Positions 35,320 to 43,316 of a DNA stretch of 64,000 nt are shown here, in pieces. The DNA is taken from the NCBI RefSeq assembly GCF_004698125.1, contig NZ_ML214298.1, forward strand, positions 1 to 64,000, in the 5' to 3' direction. A model generated the notes under the pieces. The model did no database searches. It was not told where the DNA came from and saw only the letters and a list, made by a program, of their open reading frames with translations. Source of the stretch: Halosimplex halophilum. GTDB lineage: Archaea > Halobacteriota > Halobacteria > Halobacteriales > Haloarculaceae. Every line of letters begins with the position of its first letter. The first letter of the stretch is position 1. A program made the translations under genes and the position numbers.

Positions 35320-36927
35320 TCAGATCCACTCCGCGAAGTGCTCGCGCTCGCGGCTCAGCTCGACGTACTCGCCCTGCATCCGCGCGAGCGCTTCCTCCAG
35401 GTCCGCCCCGTCGTCCAGGTGCTCGCGGACGCGGGCTTTCTTCCAGGCGCTGGGCGTGACGCCGGCCTCCCGGCGGGCTTCGATGGGGTCGAGATACCGG
35501 TCCCGCGTTTCCTCGCCGACCCCTTGCTCGGCCAGCCCGCGCCGGGCGAACTCGAAGACCTCGGCGAAGATCTCGTCGGAGTCGTCGGTCCGCTCGCCGT
35601 CGGCGGTCACCCACGCCAGGTCGCCGTCGAGACCGTCCTCGACCGCGGCGTAGAAACTCCGCTCGGCGTCGTCCCAGGGGAGGTCGGCCAGCGGGTGGTC
35701 GGCGGCGACGAGCCCGCGGAGCAGGCCCGCGGTCAGGACCTGCAGGCCGACGATGTCGCGGACGGTCGGCTGGGTGGGCAGCGGGCGGTACTCGATGCGC
35801 AGCGAGCGCCGGTCGCAGGCGCCGTCGACGGCGTCGCCGCCCGCCACGCCGCGGACCCACCGCCAGAAGGTGCCCCGCTTGTAGTCGAACTCCCAGGCCG
35901 CGCTCGCCGGGTCGCCGCCCTTCTGTCCCTCCTCTTCCACGTCGCCCTCGTCCTCGATCCACTCCCGGAGGAAGGGCGCGAACGTGTCGTCCGCGACGAC
36001 CTGTTCCAGCGCGTCCGCGGGGTCGTCGAGGTCCTCGGGGACCCGGACCTTCCGACAGCCCTGGTTCATCGACTGCTCGAAGGCGGCGATCCGGAGTTCG
36101 TGGTGGGTCTCCGCGACCAGCCGCTCGGGGTCGTCGGCGTCGTAGCAGTCGCCGGGCAGGAACGGGGAGTTCGCCGACAGCGCGACCAGCGGGCCGAGCG
36201 TCCGCGTCGCGAGGTTGTGATAGCGGGGGAACTCGGCCGGGTCCGGCACCTGCACGTGGGGCTGGATCGAGGTCGCCAGCGACTCGAAGAGGATGGTGCG
36301 AAAGCCCAATTCGGCGCCCGGAACGGAGAAGTCGATCTCGCCGCCGGCCCGCCGGACGGCGACGTTGTCGAGCGCGCCGTAACGGGGGTCTTTCCGCATG
36401 TTCCGCGCGACGAGGACGGGGTCGTCGGCGCCGCCGCCGGGGACGACGACCGGCCGTTCCCCGGTACTGGTCGGACCGCCCTCGACCACTACGTCGTCGA
36501 GGTAGGCGTGGGTCCCGCCGGCGGGCGCGACGGCCGGCATCGCGTCGAGGACGATCTCGAGGCCGTGTTCGCGGGCTCGCTCGCGGGTCGCGGCCAGGTC
36601 GCCCTCGATCTCGGCGGCCTGGGCGGCGACGCCGTCGTCGTCGAAGCGGCTCGGCGCGGCGTTCAGTTCGGCGTTGTGCAGCCCCAGTTCCTTGTCGGCC
36701 GGTCCCTCGTACACGCCGTCCGGGATGGGTGCGAGCGTCCGGCGCTCGTCCTCCCCGTCGCCGGCGAGGGCGTAGACTTCCAGTTCCAGTCCCAGCGTGG
36801 CGGCCGCGTTGTCGAAGGCGCCGTCGGCGAGGGCGTCGGTCAGCCGGTCGGCCTGGGCGCGGACCCGCTCGTCGAACGCGTCGGTCCCGGCGAGCGAGCG
36901 CCTGACGAGCGACTCGTGGTCGGTCAT
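35320..36927 (-). CDS. GCS2-family carboxylate-amine ligase (glutamate-cysteine ligase-like)
   Basis: A 535-residue ATP-grasp-like enzyme of the glutamate-cysteine ligase 2 group. LGLELEVYALAGDGEDERRT near residue 45 matches the GxExE substrate/metal motif; KELGLHNAELNAAP, IDFSVPGAELGFRTILFESL (with SIQPHVQV), SANSPFLPGDCYD and RSLRIEYRPLPTQPTVRDIV are the expected conserved blocks. Haloarchaea make gamma-glutamylcysteine as a thiol, but the known enzyme is shorter (about 360 residues), so this longer paralogue may use another substrate. No companion gene is adjacent. The ATG at 36927 (MTDHESLVRR) is taken. Confidence 0.78.
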   Translation of the reverse strand: MTDHESLVRRSLAGTDAFDERVRAQADRLTDALADGAFDNAAATLGLELEVYALAGDGEDERRTLAPIPDGVYEGPADKELGLHNAELNAAPSRFDDDGVAAQAAEIEGDLAATRERAREHGLEIVLDAMPAVAPAGGTHAYLDDVVVEGGPTSTGERPVVVPGGGADDPVLVARNMRKDPRYGALDNVAVRRAGGEIDFSVPGAELGFRTILFESLATSIQPHVQVPDPAEFPRYHNLATRTLGPLVALSANSPFLPGDCYDADDPERLVAETHHELRIAAFEQSMNQGCRKVRVPEDLDDPADALEQVVADDTFAPFLREWIEDEGDVEEEGQKGGDPASAAWEFDYKRGTFWRWVRGVAGGDAVDGACDRRSLRIEYRPLPTQPTVRDIVGLQVLTAGLLRGLVAADHPLADLPWDDAERSFYAAVEDGLDGDLAWVTADGERTDDSDEIFAEVFEFARRGLAEQGVGEETRDRYLDPIEARREAGVTPSAWKKARVREHLDDGADLEEALARMQGEYVELSREREHFAEWI

Positions 36928-37035
36928 TGCCCGAGGGTGGGCCACCGCGGTCAAAAAAGGCTCGGGCGCCGCGCCGTCGGTGGCGCTTCCCCGTCGCTCC
37001 GCCGTCCCAGTCGCCGGGCCGGGCCCCGCCCGCGC

Positions 37036-37452
37036 TCACTCCTCGTCGACGAGTTCGATGGCGTCGTCGCCGGTCGGGACCGCACAGAGGAAGGCGCCCT
37101 CCAGGTCGCGCTCGTTTCGGTACCAGTGGACCGCGCCCGCGGGGACGTGCAGCGCGTCGCCGCCCTGGACCGTGTGCTCCTCGCCGTCGATCCCGACGAC
37201 GTACTCGCCGGCGAGCACGTACTGCTCGTGTTCGATCTCGTTTTTGTGTTTCGGCACCTCGGCGCCGGGCGCGAGTGTGAACCGGCGGATCGCGAGGTTC
37301 TCGGCGCCGTGGGCCTCGCCGATCAGGACCGCCTTCGACAGTCCCTCGGCGGCGTCGACTTCCTCGTACTCGATGTCCTCGGCGCGCCGCACCACCGGTG
37401 TCGCCGGATCAGCGGTCGTCTCCAGGTCGTCGGTCCCGTCGGTCTCGCTCAT
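37036..37452 (-). CDS. Cupin-domain protein
   Basis: A 138-residue single cupin barrel. Motif 1 appears as PKHKNEIEHEQYVLAGEYVV and motif 2 as GGDALHVPAGAVHWYRNER, giving His/Glu metal ligands (EHEQ, H...VHW). Small cupins act as metal-binding isomerases, dioxygenases or sugar epimerases; the substrate is not apparent. It is divergent from the glutaredoxin-like gene, with 116 bases between the starts. Confidence 0.88.
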   Translation of the reverse strand: MSETDGTDDLETTADPATPVVRRAEDIEYEEVDAAEGLSKAVLIGEAHGAENLAIRRFTLAPGAEVPKHKNEIEHEQYVLAGEYVVGIDGEEHTVQGGDALHVPAGAVHWYRNERDLEGAFLCAVPTGDDAIELVDEE

Positions 37453-37568
37453 GGCGGCGGCTACGCGCCCGGGGACAATGACTGTGGTCCCCGACAGTCG
37501 AGCGGGGCCCCGTTCGCGGCTGCCGGGGGCGAAGCGCTTACCCGGCTGTTGGCCGTACTACCGGCGAG

Positions 37569-37838
37569 ATGAGCGACCCAGCCATCACGCTCTACCGGCT
37601 GCAGGCCTGCCCGTTCTGCGAGCGGGTCGTCCGCAAACTGGACGAGTACGACCTCGACTACCGCTCGCGGTTCGTCGAGCCGATGCACAGCGACCGCGAC
37701 GCGGTCCAGCGACTCACCGGCAAGCGCTCCGTGCCGGCCATCGTCGACGAGTCGACGGGCGTCACGATGTCCGAGAGCGGCAACATCGTCGAGTACCTGG
37801 ACGCCACGTACGGCGAGCGCGCGAAGGGGGGTGCCTGA
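37569..37838 (+). CDS. Glutaredoxin / GST N-terminal domain protein
   Basis: An 89-residue thioredoxin-fold protein: ITLYRLQACPFCERVVRKLD has the CPFC redox motif at residues 14-17; KRSVPAIVDES gives the cis-proline loop and SGNIVEYLD the C-terminal helix. The family is glutaredoxin-like or a stand-alone GST N domain, likely reducing disulfides with gamma-glutamylcysteine or a similar thiol. Its TGA ends directly before the ATG of the redoxin gene, so they are co-translated. Confidence 0.9.
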   Translation: MSDPAITLYRLQACPFCERVVRKLDEYDLDYRSRFVEPMHSDRDAVQRLTGKRSVPAIVDESTGVTMSESGNIVEYLDATYGERAKGGA

Positions 37839-38354
37839 ATGGACCTGCCCTTCGAGGTCGTCGACCTCCCCGAGACCGACCACCCCGAGGCGGGCGACCG
37901 CGTCCCCGACTTCGAGCGCCCGCTGGTCGGCCCCGAGTACTGGGAGGACGTCTCGCTCTCGACGCTGACCGACGAGGGCCCCGTCGTCCTCGTCTTCCAC
38001 CCGATGGACGGCGCCTTCCCCGCGACCTACGTCTGGAACGAAATTCGAGAGCGGGGGTGGCTCGACCGCGACGACGCCCAGGTCGTCGGGCTGTCGATCT
38101 CCTCGCCGTACGAGCACGCCGACCTGCTGGACGACCGCGGCGTCGACGCCCGACTCTACTCCGACCCGAACAACGGGGTCGCCGAACAGTTCGACATCGT
38201 CAACGACCTCGACGGCATGGCCGGGGTCGAGGAACCGCGGCCGGCCGTCTTCGTCCTCGACGAGGAGCGGGTCGTCCAGTACGCCTGGGTGGCCTCCGAG
38301 TGGCCGGAGTTCCCCGACTACGACGAGGTCGAGGCCGCCATCGACGAGCTGTAG
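37839..38354 (+). CDS. Redoxin (peroxiredoxin-like) protein without cysteine
   Basis: A 171-residue protein with the peroxiredoxin/redoxin fold: GDRVPDFERPLVGPEYWEDV, VVLVFHPMDGAFPATYVWNE, VVGLSISSPYEHADLL, YSDPNNGVAEQFDIVND and PAVFVLDEERVVQYAWVASE. In ordinary peroxiredoxins the FxPxxxTxxC stretch carries the peroxidatic cysteine; here the corresponding part reads AFPATYVWNE and the protein has no cysteine at all. It therefore cannot use the standard thiol chemistry. It follows the CPFC gene without a gap, which hints at a complex with that partner (inference). Confidence 0.85.
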   Translation: MDLPFEVVDLPETDHPEAGDRVPDFERPLVGPEYWEDVSLSTLTDEGPVVLVFHPMDGAFPATYVWNEIRERGWLDRDDAQVVGLSISSPYEHADLLDDRGVDARLYSDPNNGVAEQFDIVNDLDGMAGVEEPRPAVFVLDEERVVQYAWVASEWPEFPDYDEVEAAIDEL

Positions 38355-38411
38355 GGCGGTATCGCCGGGACCGCCCCCAGGGCTTTTCGAGGTGTCAGCC
38401 GACCGTCCGGT

Positions 38412-38648
38412 ATGTCGCGCTCGCTGGACCGCATCGGCGTCGCGCTGGTCGCGGGCGGGCTGGCGCTGTACGCGGCCGGACCGCCCGGGATGGTCGCGCT
38501 CGGCGGGGTACTCCTCGCGGTCAGTCTCGCCGACGGCGGCGCCGCCGGGACCGGCCCCGACCGGGTCAACTGCGACGAGTGCGGAGCGCCGAACGACCCC
38601 GACGACGTTCGCTGTCAGTACTGCGAGACGGCCCTCGACCGCGGCTGA
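38412..38648 (+). CDS. Small membrane protein with C-terminal zinc ribbon
   Basis: A 78-residue protein: a hydrophobic N-terminal region of two short helices (about 8-23 and 26-42) followed by a zinc ribbon NCDECGAPNDPDDVRCQYCE with two CxxC knuckles. Such minimal anchored zinc ribbons are common in haloarchaea and unassigned. It lies immediately upstream of the shared palindromic operator. Confidence 0.75.
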   Translation: MSRSLDRIGVALVAGGLALYAAGPPGMVALGGVLLAVSLADGGAAGTGPDRVNCDECGAPNDPDDVRCQYCETALDRG

Positions 38649-38664
38649 CACCCGGGCGACCCGG

Positions 38665-38678
38665 TGACATCGATGTCA
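38665..38678. promoter_or_regulatory. Palindromic operator TGACATCGATGTCA (copy 2)
   Basis: Identical to 19457-19470, again preceded by CCGG. Here it abuts the CCTATTGAA box (about 38682-38690) of the dioxygenase promoter, a position that would control transcription factor B/TBP access. Confidence 0.65.
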
Positions 38679-38716
38679 GCGCCTATTGAAGTACCGGGAG
38701 CACGTATCGGGGAGCA

Positions 38717-39706
38717 ATGGCAGATCCGAACCCGACACCGGGCATCCACCACGTCACCTGTATCGCCGGCGACCCCCAGCGGAACATGGACTTCTGGGTC
38801 GAGACGCTGGGCCTGCGGCTCGTCAAGCGCTCGATCAACCAGGACGACCCCAGCACCTACCACTTCTTCTTCGCCGACGCGGAGGGCACGCCCGGGACGA
38901 GCATGACCTTCTTCCCCTGGGAGGGGATGACCCGGGGGAAGGTCGGCTCCGGCCAGGTCTCCCGGACCGCCTTCCGCGTGCCCGAGGGGAGCCTCGACTA
39001 CTGGGAGGACCGCTTCGACGACTACGGCGTCGACTACGACGACCGCGTCGAGCGGTTCGGCGAGACGGTCCTCCCCTTCGAGGACCCCGACGGCCTCCCC
39101 GTCGAACTCGTCGAGGTCGAGATCCCCGACGACGATCCCACCGTCCCGTGGACGGAGTTCGTCCCCGAGGAGGCGGCGATCCGCGGGTTCCACTCGGTGA
39201 CGCTGTGGCTCGCCGACCCCCAGCCCACCGAGGAGTTGCTGGAGGCGATGGGCATGGAGCGGGTTGGCACCGAGGAAGCGGAGGGTGGCACGCCCGGCGA
39301 CGAGCGCACCCGCTTCGAGGCGACCGGCGCGGTCGGGCAGTACGTCGACGTGCTCCCGACGATCCAGGGCGGCCGGCAGGGCCACGGCACGGTCCACCAC
39401 GTCGCCTTCCAGACGCCCACCGACGAGGACCAGGAGGGGATGCGCAAGGCCGTCCGCTCGCGCGGGCTCAGCCCCACCCAGCAGATCGACCGCCACTGGT
39501 TCCGCTCGGTGTACTTCCGCGAGCACGGCGGCGTCCTCTTCGAACTCGCGACCAGGGATCCGGGCTACACCAGCGACGAACCGCTCGACGACCTCGGCGG
39601 CCGGCTCGTCCTCCCCGGGACGTTCGAGGACCGCCGCGAGGAGATCGAGGCCAACCTCGCCGACGTGACCGTCCCGCGCGCCGAGGCTGCCGAAGCCGAC
39701 GACTGA
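38717..39706 (+). CDS. Ring-cleaving dioxygenase (VOC/glyoxalase superfamily, MhqO-like)
   Basis: A 329-residue two-module vicinal-oxygen-chelate enzyme. Each half has its own VOC start: PGIHHVTCIAGDPQRNMDFW at residues 9-28 and IRGFHSVTLWLADPQPTEEL near 155. Metal ligands are expected in HHVTC, HHVAFQTP and HGGVLFELATRDPG. LGLRLVKRSINQDDPSTYHF and FFADAEGTPGTSMTFFPWEG are typical of the LinE/MhqO group, which opens hydroquinone-type rings. In Bacillus the MhqO-type genes belong to a quinone-sensing regulon. The same operator as the NmrA-like gene suggests an analogous response. The transcript is nearly leaderless. Confidence 0.92.
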   Translation: MADPNPTPGIHHVTCIAGDPQRNMDFWVETLGLRLVKRSINQDDPSTYHFFFADAEGTPGTSMTFFPWEGMTRGKVGSGQVSRTAFRVPEGSLDYWEDRFDDYGVDYDDRVERFGETVLPFEDPDGLPVELVEVEIPDDDPTVPWTEFVPEEAAIRGFHSVTLWLADPQPTEELLEAMGMERVGTEEAEGGTPGDERTRFEATGAVGQYVDVLPTIQGGRQGHGTVHHVAFQTPTDEDQEGMRKAVRSRGLSPTQQIDRHWFRSVYFREHGGVLFELATRDPGYTSDEPLDDLGGRLVLPGTFEDRREEIEANLADVTVPRAEAAEADD

Positions 39707-39750
39707 GACCGCTCGGCCGACGCGCGTATCGGACCGTGAAACAGCCACCG

Positions 39751-40055
39751 TGGCGCGCGCTGGAGCGCGCTTTCATGCGCGCGACAACACCGCGCGAGGG
39801 ATGAGCATCGCAGGCCGCAGGCCGAGACGCGCAAGAGGCTGGGGAGGTGTGAGGCCCCCTGCGGTGCTGTGCGGGGCGGTGCCGTTCCTGGCGGACTGAA
39901 CGGGCGAGGCGCGCTCGCGCTTGTTCAGTCGTCTGAGCGGGCCATTATCCGAAGCGGCCCTTGGGCCGCGAGGATATCCCGCTCAGCGACCGCGAGCGCG
40001 CCTCGCCCTTTCAGCGCTCACTGTCGAGTACAGTCGATTCAACTCCTGGCGAGCG
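39751..40055 (+). repeat. Structured repeat element, family 2, copy B
   Basis: The most compact copy, filling the gap before sua5. Shared blocks are as in copy A. Arm 39896-39919 pairs with 39991-40014 (23 of 24 bases) and encloses the stem 39933-39941/39978-39986 plus ATCC/GGAT and a GCGGCCC-TT-GGGCCGC apex. Alternatively the first arm can form a local hairpin, GACTGAAC (39894-39901) with GTTCAGTC (39923-39930). The two folds are mutually exclusive. Confidence 0.78.
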
Positions 40056-40097
40056 AATCGCGTCACGCTTTTCCCGACGACCCACCGAACTCCGACG

Positions 40098-40694
40098 ATG
40101 ACCGACGTGGAGCGCGCAGCCCGAGCCATCGCGGACGGCGACCTGGTGGTCTACCCGACCGAGACCGTCTACGGGATGGGTGCGAACGCCGTCGACGCCG
40201 AGGCGGTCGAGCGGGTCTTCGAGGTCAAGGGCCGCGACCGGGACAAGCCCGTCTCGCTGGGCGTGCCGAGCGTCGAGCGGGCCACCGAGTACGTCGACCC
40301 GACCGAGCGGGAACTCGACTTCATGCGCGAGTTCCTGCCCGGGCCGGTCACCGTCGTAGTCAGGCGACGCGACGCCGTGCCCGACGTGCTGACCGCCGGG
40401 CGCGAGAAGGTCGGCGTCCGCGTCCCCGACCACGACCTCGCGCTGGAACTGTTCGAGGCGGCCGAAGTACCGGTCACCGCCACGAGCGCCAACCTCTCGG
40501 GGACCGGGAGCGTCCGGGAGCCCTCGGAGCTGAGCGACGAGGTCCGCGAGCGGGTGGCCGCGGTGCTCGACGGCGGGCGCACCGACGGGATGGAGAGCAC
40601 CGTCGTCGACGCCGAGACCGGCGAGATCCACCGCCGCGGCGCGATGGCCGACGACATCGAGGCGTGGCTCGCCGACCACGCCGACACCGGGTAG
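40098..40694 (+). CDS. L-threonylcarbamoyladenylate synthase (Sua5/YrdC)
   Basis: A 198-residue enzyme that makes threonylcarbamoyl-AMP for the t6A modification of ANN-reading tRNAs. Motifs: AIADGDLVVYPTETVYGMGA near residues 11-30, VKGRDRDKPVSLGVPSVE (KxR...K ATP site), FLPGPVTVVVRR and VPVTATSANLSGTGS with the SxN nucleotide loop. It has the short YrdC-like form without the C-terminal Sua5 domain. The ATG at 40098 begins the domain. Its stop lies in the first unit of a 62-base tandem repeat. Confidence 0.93.
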   Translation: MTDVERAARAIADGDLVVYPTETVYGMGANAVDAEAVERVFEVKGRDRDKPVSLGVPSVERATEYVDPTERELDFMREFLPGPVTVVVRRRDAVPDVLTAGREKVGVRVPDHDLALELFEAAEVPVTATSANLSGTGSVREPSELSDEVRERVAAVLDGGRTDGMESTVVDAETGEIHRRGAMADDIEAWLADHADTG

Positions 40695-40855
40695 TTCGAC
40701 ACGAAACAGGGGGCGAAGTCGCAACTAATCGCCGGGGACACCGTCAGGTACCGGGGTTCGACACGAAACAGGGGGCGAAGTCGCAACTAATCGCCGGGGA
40801 CACCGTCAGGTACCGGGGTTCGACACGAAACAGGGGGCGAAGTCGCAACTAATCG
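40694..40855 (+). repeat. 62-bp tandem repeat, 2.6 units
   Basis: Units begin at 40694, 40756 and 40818 (GTTCGACACGAAACAGGGGG), each 62 bases apart and identical. The last, partial unit ends at 40855 and contains the stop codon of the phosphohexomutase gene. This looks like a recent tandem duplication of the intergenic DNA between the two convergent genes. Confidence 0.95.
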
Positions 40856-42225
40856 ACGCGGATGCCGGAGACGGCGTCGTGGAGCCGGTCGGCCAGCTCC
40901 TCGGCGCGGTCGGCCGAGCGGGCCTCGGCGTAGACGCGGACGACGGGCTCGGTGCCCGACGGGCGGGCGAGCACCCAGCCGTCGCCGTAGTCGAGGCGGT
41001 AACCGTCCGTCGTGTCGAGGTCGGCGACCGACTCCTCCGCGGCGCGCTCGATGGCGTCGAGCATGGCCTCGCGCTGTCGCTCGCTGTCGTAGGCCACGTC
41101 CCGGCGGACGTTCACGTAGTCGTCGTAGTCGGCGACCACGTCGCTCGCGGGTTCGCCGCGGCGGGCGAGCAACTCGCAGAACCGGGCTGCCGTGTAGGCG
41201 CCGTCGCGGGCGATGCGGTAGTCGGGGAAGAGGACGCCGCCGTTGCCCTCGCCGGCGACGGGGACGGACTCGCCGGTCGCCAGCAGGTCGCGGATGCGCG
41301 AGACGATGTACGTCGACCCGATGGGCGTCAGGGTCAGGTCCGCGCCGGCGGCGTCGACCACGTCAACGAGCCGCTGGGAGGCGTTGACCGCGGAGACGGC
41401 GGTGTCGCCCTCGTCGAGGGCGTCGGCGGCCAGCGCCGCGAGGGCGGCGCCGCCCTCGACGTGGTCGCCCCGCTCGTCGACGAAGATGGCGCGGTCGGCG
41501 TCGCCGTCGTGGGCGACCCCCAGGTCGGCGTCCGTGGCGCGGACGAACCGCCGGAGGTCGCCGAGGTTCGCCGCGACGGGCTCGGGGTCGCGCCCGGGGA
41601 AGTGGCCGTCGGGCTGGGCGTGGATCGTCTTGACGCGGCAGCCGAGCCGGCGGAAGAACTCGGGGCTGGTGACCGCGCCGGCGCCGTGGCCGGGGTCGAC
41701 CGCGACGGTGAGGTCGGCGTCGGCGACGGCCTCGCGGTCGACGGCGGCGAGCAGTTCGTCGACGTAGGCGCGGGCGGCGCCGTCGACGTGGCGGCGCTCG
41801 CCGGTCTCCGCCCAGCCGACGCGCCGTGGCGCCTCGTCGAGCAGCCGCGTCTCGATGGCTTCGAGCCGTTCGCGCGGGAGTTCGACGCCGTCGGCGCCGA
41901 CGAGCTTGATGCCGTTGTACTCGGGGGGGTTGTGCGAGGCGGTGACCATCAGGCCCGGGACGCCCTCCCGCTCGGCGTAGGCCTGGAGGCCGGGCGTGGG
42001 GACGACGCCGAGGCGGTCGACGGAGACGCCGACGCTGGCGAGGCCGCCGGCGACGGAATCGACGAGCATCGGGCCGGTCCGGCGGGTGTCCCGGGCGACC
42101 GCGACGCGGTCGGCGCCCCCGGCGCGCCAGACGGTGCCGGCCGCCTGCGCCACGTCGGTTGCATCGCTCGGCGTGAGGTCGTCGTTGACCACGCCGCGCA
42201 CGCCGCTGGACCCGAAGACCCTCAT
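40849..42225 (-). CDS. glmM: Phosphoglucosamine/phosphohexose mutase
   Basis: A 458-residue alpha-D-phosphohexomutase, most like archaeal GlmM, which interconverts glucosamine-6- and 1-phosphate. Catalytic serine loop LMVTASHNPPEYNGIKLVGA near residue 95, metal loop VAHDGDADRAIFVDE near 235, sugar loop VAGEGNGGVLFPDY near 320 and phosphate loop ARPSGTEPVVRVY near 430. Start MRVFGSSGVRG is typical; the GTG before it is ignored. The symbol is tentative because archaeal phosphomannomutase-type paralogues are hard to separate by eye. The 3' end lies inside a tandem repeat without changing the reading frame. Confidence 0.88.
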   Translation of the reverse strand: MRVFGSSGVRGVVNDDLTPSDATDVAQAAGTVWRAGGADRVAVARDTRRTGPMLVDSVAGGLASVGVSVDRLGVVPTPGLQAYAEREGVPGLMVTASHNPPEYNGIKLVGADGVELPRERLEAIETRLLDEAPRRVGWAETGERRHVDGAARAYVDELLAAVDREAVADADLTVAVDPGHGAGAVTSPEFFRRLGCRVKTIHAQPDGHFPGRDPEPVAANLGDLRRFVRATDADLGVAHDGDADRAIFVDERGDHVEGGAALAALAADALDEGDTAVSAVNASQRLVDVVDAAGADLTLTPIGSTYIVSRIRDLLATGESVPVAGEGNGGVLFPDYRIARDGAYTAARFCELLARRGEPASDVVADYDDYVNVRRDVAYDSERQREAMLDAIERAAEESVADLDTTDGYRLDYGDGWVLARPSGTEPVVRVYAEARSADRAEELADRLHDAVSGIRVD

Positions 42226-42442
42226 CACGCGCTAGTCAGCGGTCCGCCCGCATAGTGGTTCCGGAGCGCGACGGACCGGCCGGGCGGCCGCCGCCCGGCG
42301 CCGCTTGCCCTCGCAAGCCCTAGCGATTCGCCGGCCGGTCGCTTCCCGGCCGATAGCTCCCCGGCATCGCGCTCCACTCGCGGCGCTCGCGGCGCGACCG
42401 CGTATCGAACCGGCTAAACCGCGGGCGGCCGACAGCCGGGGT

Positions 42443-43000
42443 ATGGACACCCAGGGACTCATCGACGCGCTCCGCGCGGCCGACGCCGTCAAGTTCGGGG
42501 AGTTCGAGCTCTCCCACGGCGGCACCTCGAACTACTACGTCGACAAGTACCTCTTCGAGACCGACCCCGACTGCCTCGAAGCTATCGCCGAGGCGTTCGC
42601 CGACCACCTCGCGCGGACGACCGACGGCGAGACCAAACTCGCCGGCGTCGCGCTGGGCGCCGTCCCGCTGGTCGCGGTCACCAGCGTCGAGTCGGGCAAC
42701 CCCTACGTCATCGTCCGCAAGCAGCAGAAGGAGTACGGCACCGCCAACCTCGTCGAGGGCGAACTCGCCGACGGCGAGGAGGTCGTGGTGCTGGAGGACA
42801 TCGCGACGACCGGTCAGAGCGCCGTCGACGCCGCCGAGGCGCTGCGGGAGGCCGGCGCGGTCGTGAACCGGGTGCTCGTCGTCGTCGACCGCGAGGAGGG
42901 CGCCGCCGAGAACCTCGCCGAGCACGACCTCGAACTCGAATCGCTGGTCACCGCCTCTGACCTGCTCGACGACGCGCCCGAGGGCGTGGACGCGACCTGA
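42443..43000 (+). CDS. pyrE: Orotate phosphoribosyltransferase
   Basis: This 185-residue enzyme joins orotate and PRPP to make OMP in UMP synthesis. [20 protein letters not shown], then [11 protein letters not shown] near residues 30-40, [40 protein letters not shown] and the PRPP motif [20 protein letters not shown] near residues 115-133 are diagnostic. It is monofunctional, not fused to OMP decarboxylase. It works with the class 2 PyrD at 3.6 kb, the preceding step. It stands alone and is divergent from glmM. Confidence 0.95.
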   Translation: MDTQGLIDALRAADAVKFGEFELSHGGTSNYYVDKYLFETDPDCLEAIAEAFADHLARTTDGETKLAGVALGAVPLVAVTSVESGNPYVIVRKQQKEYGTANLVEGELADGEEVVVLEDIATTGQSAVDAAEALREAGAVVNRVLVVVDREEGAAENLAEHDLELESLVTASDLLDDAPEGVDAT

Positions 43001-43167
43001 CGCCAGCACCGTCTGACTCCCACGCCGCCCGACGCCTACGTCACCTGACGCCGGGGAGCCCCGATTTCGGATCCCGCGAAATTCACCGACCGGTCGACGG
43101 CGGTATCCGGCCGCTCCGCGCCTGTGAATCACACGCACGGAAGGGGCAGTCGGCCCACGTCACAACG

Positions 43168-43254
43168 CTTTTATTCGATAGCGCGTTAGCGAAGGGCAGG
43201 ATGGCAGGTGACTGCTTTACAGGCGGGCCTCGCGCCCCATAACCAGTCACCGCC
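43168..43254 (+). promoter_or_regulatory. thrS promoter and structured 5' leader
   Basis: A TTTTATT box at 43169-43175 predicts a transcript start at about 43197. The leader then forms a stem GGTGACTG (43207-43214) with CAGTCACC (43244-43251), extended by GGC (43203-43205) with GCC (43252-43254) around one bulged A. Inside is a small GGGC/GCCC hairpin. A 13-codon frame, MAGDCFTGGPRAP-stop (43201-43242), runs through the first strand of the stem. The rest of 43001-43316 holds no gene. Confidence 0.6.
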
Positions 43255-43316
43255 ACGTTCTCGCGCTCGTCGCTCGCTGCCGGACAGCGGCGCCTGGCGC
43301 GGTGGAGGTCGATGAC

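Noticed and set aside
40694-40855. Possible CRISPR array (regular 62-base repeats)
   Set aside because: The whole 62-base unit is identical, with no variable spacers, and only 2.6 units exist; no cas genes are near.
42229-42442. Possible regulatory RNA in the glmM-pyrE divergent gap
   Set aside because: Only short GC-rich inverted repeats expected by chance; no conserved stem or tract.
43140-43260. A tRNA gene upstream of thrS
   Set aside because: The 11-bp stem suggested it, but no T-arm GTTCGANNC-type loop, no D arm and no anticodon arm can be placed; treated as an mRNA leader instead.
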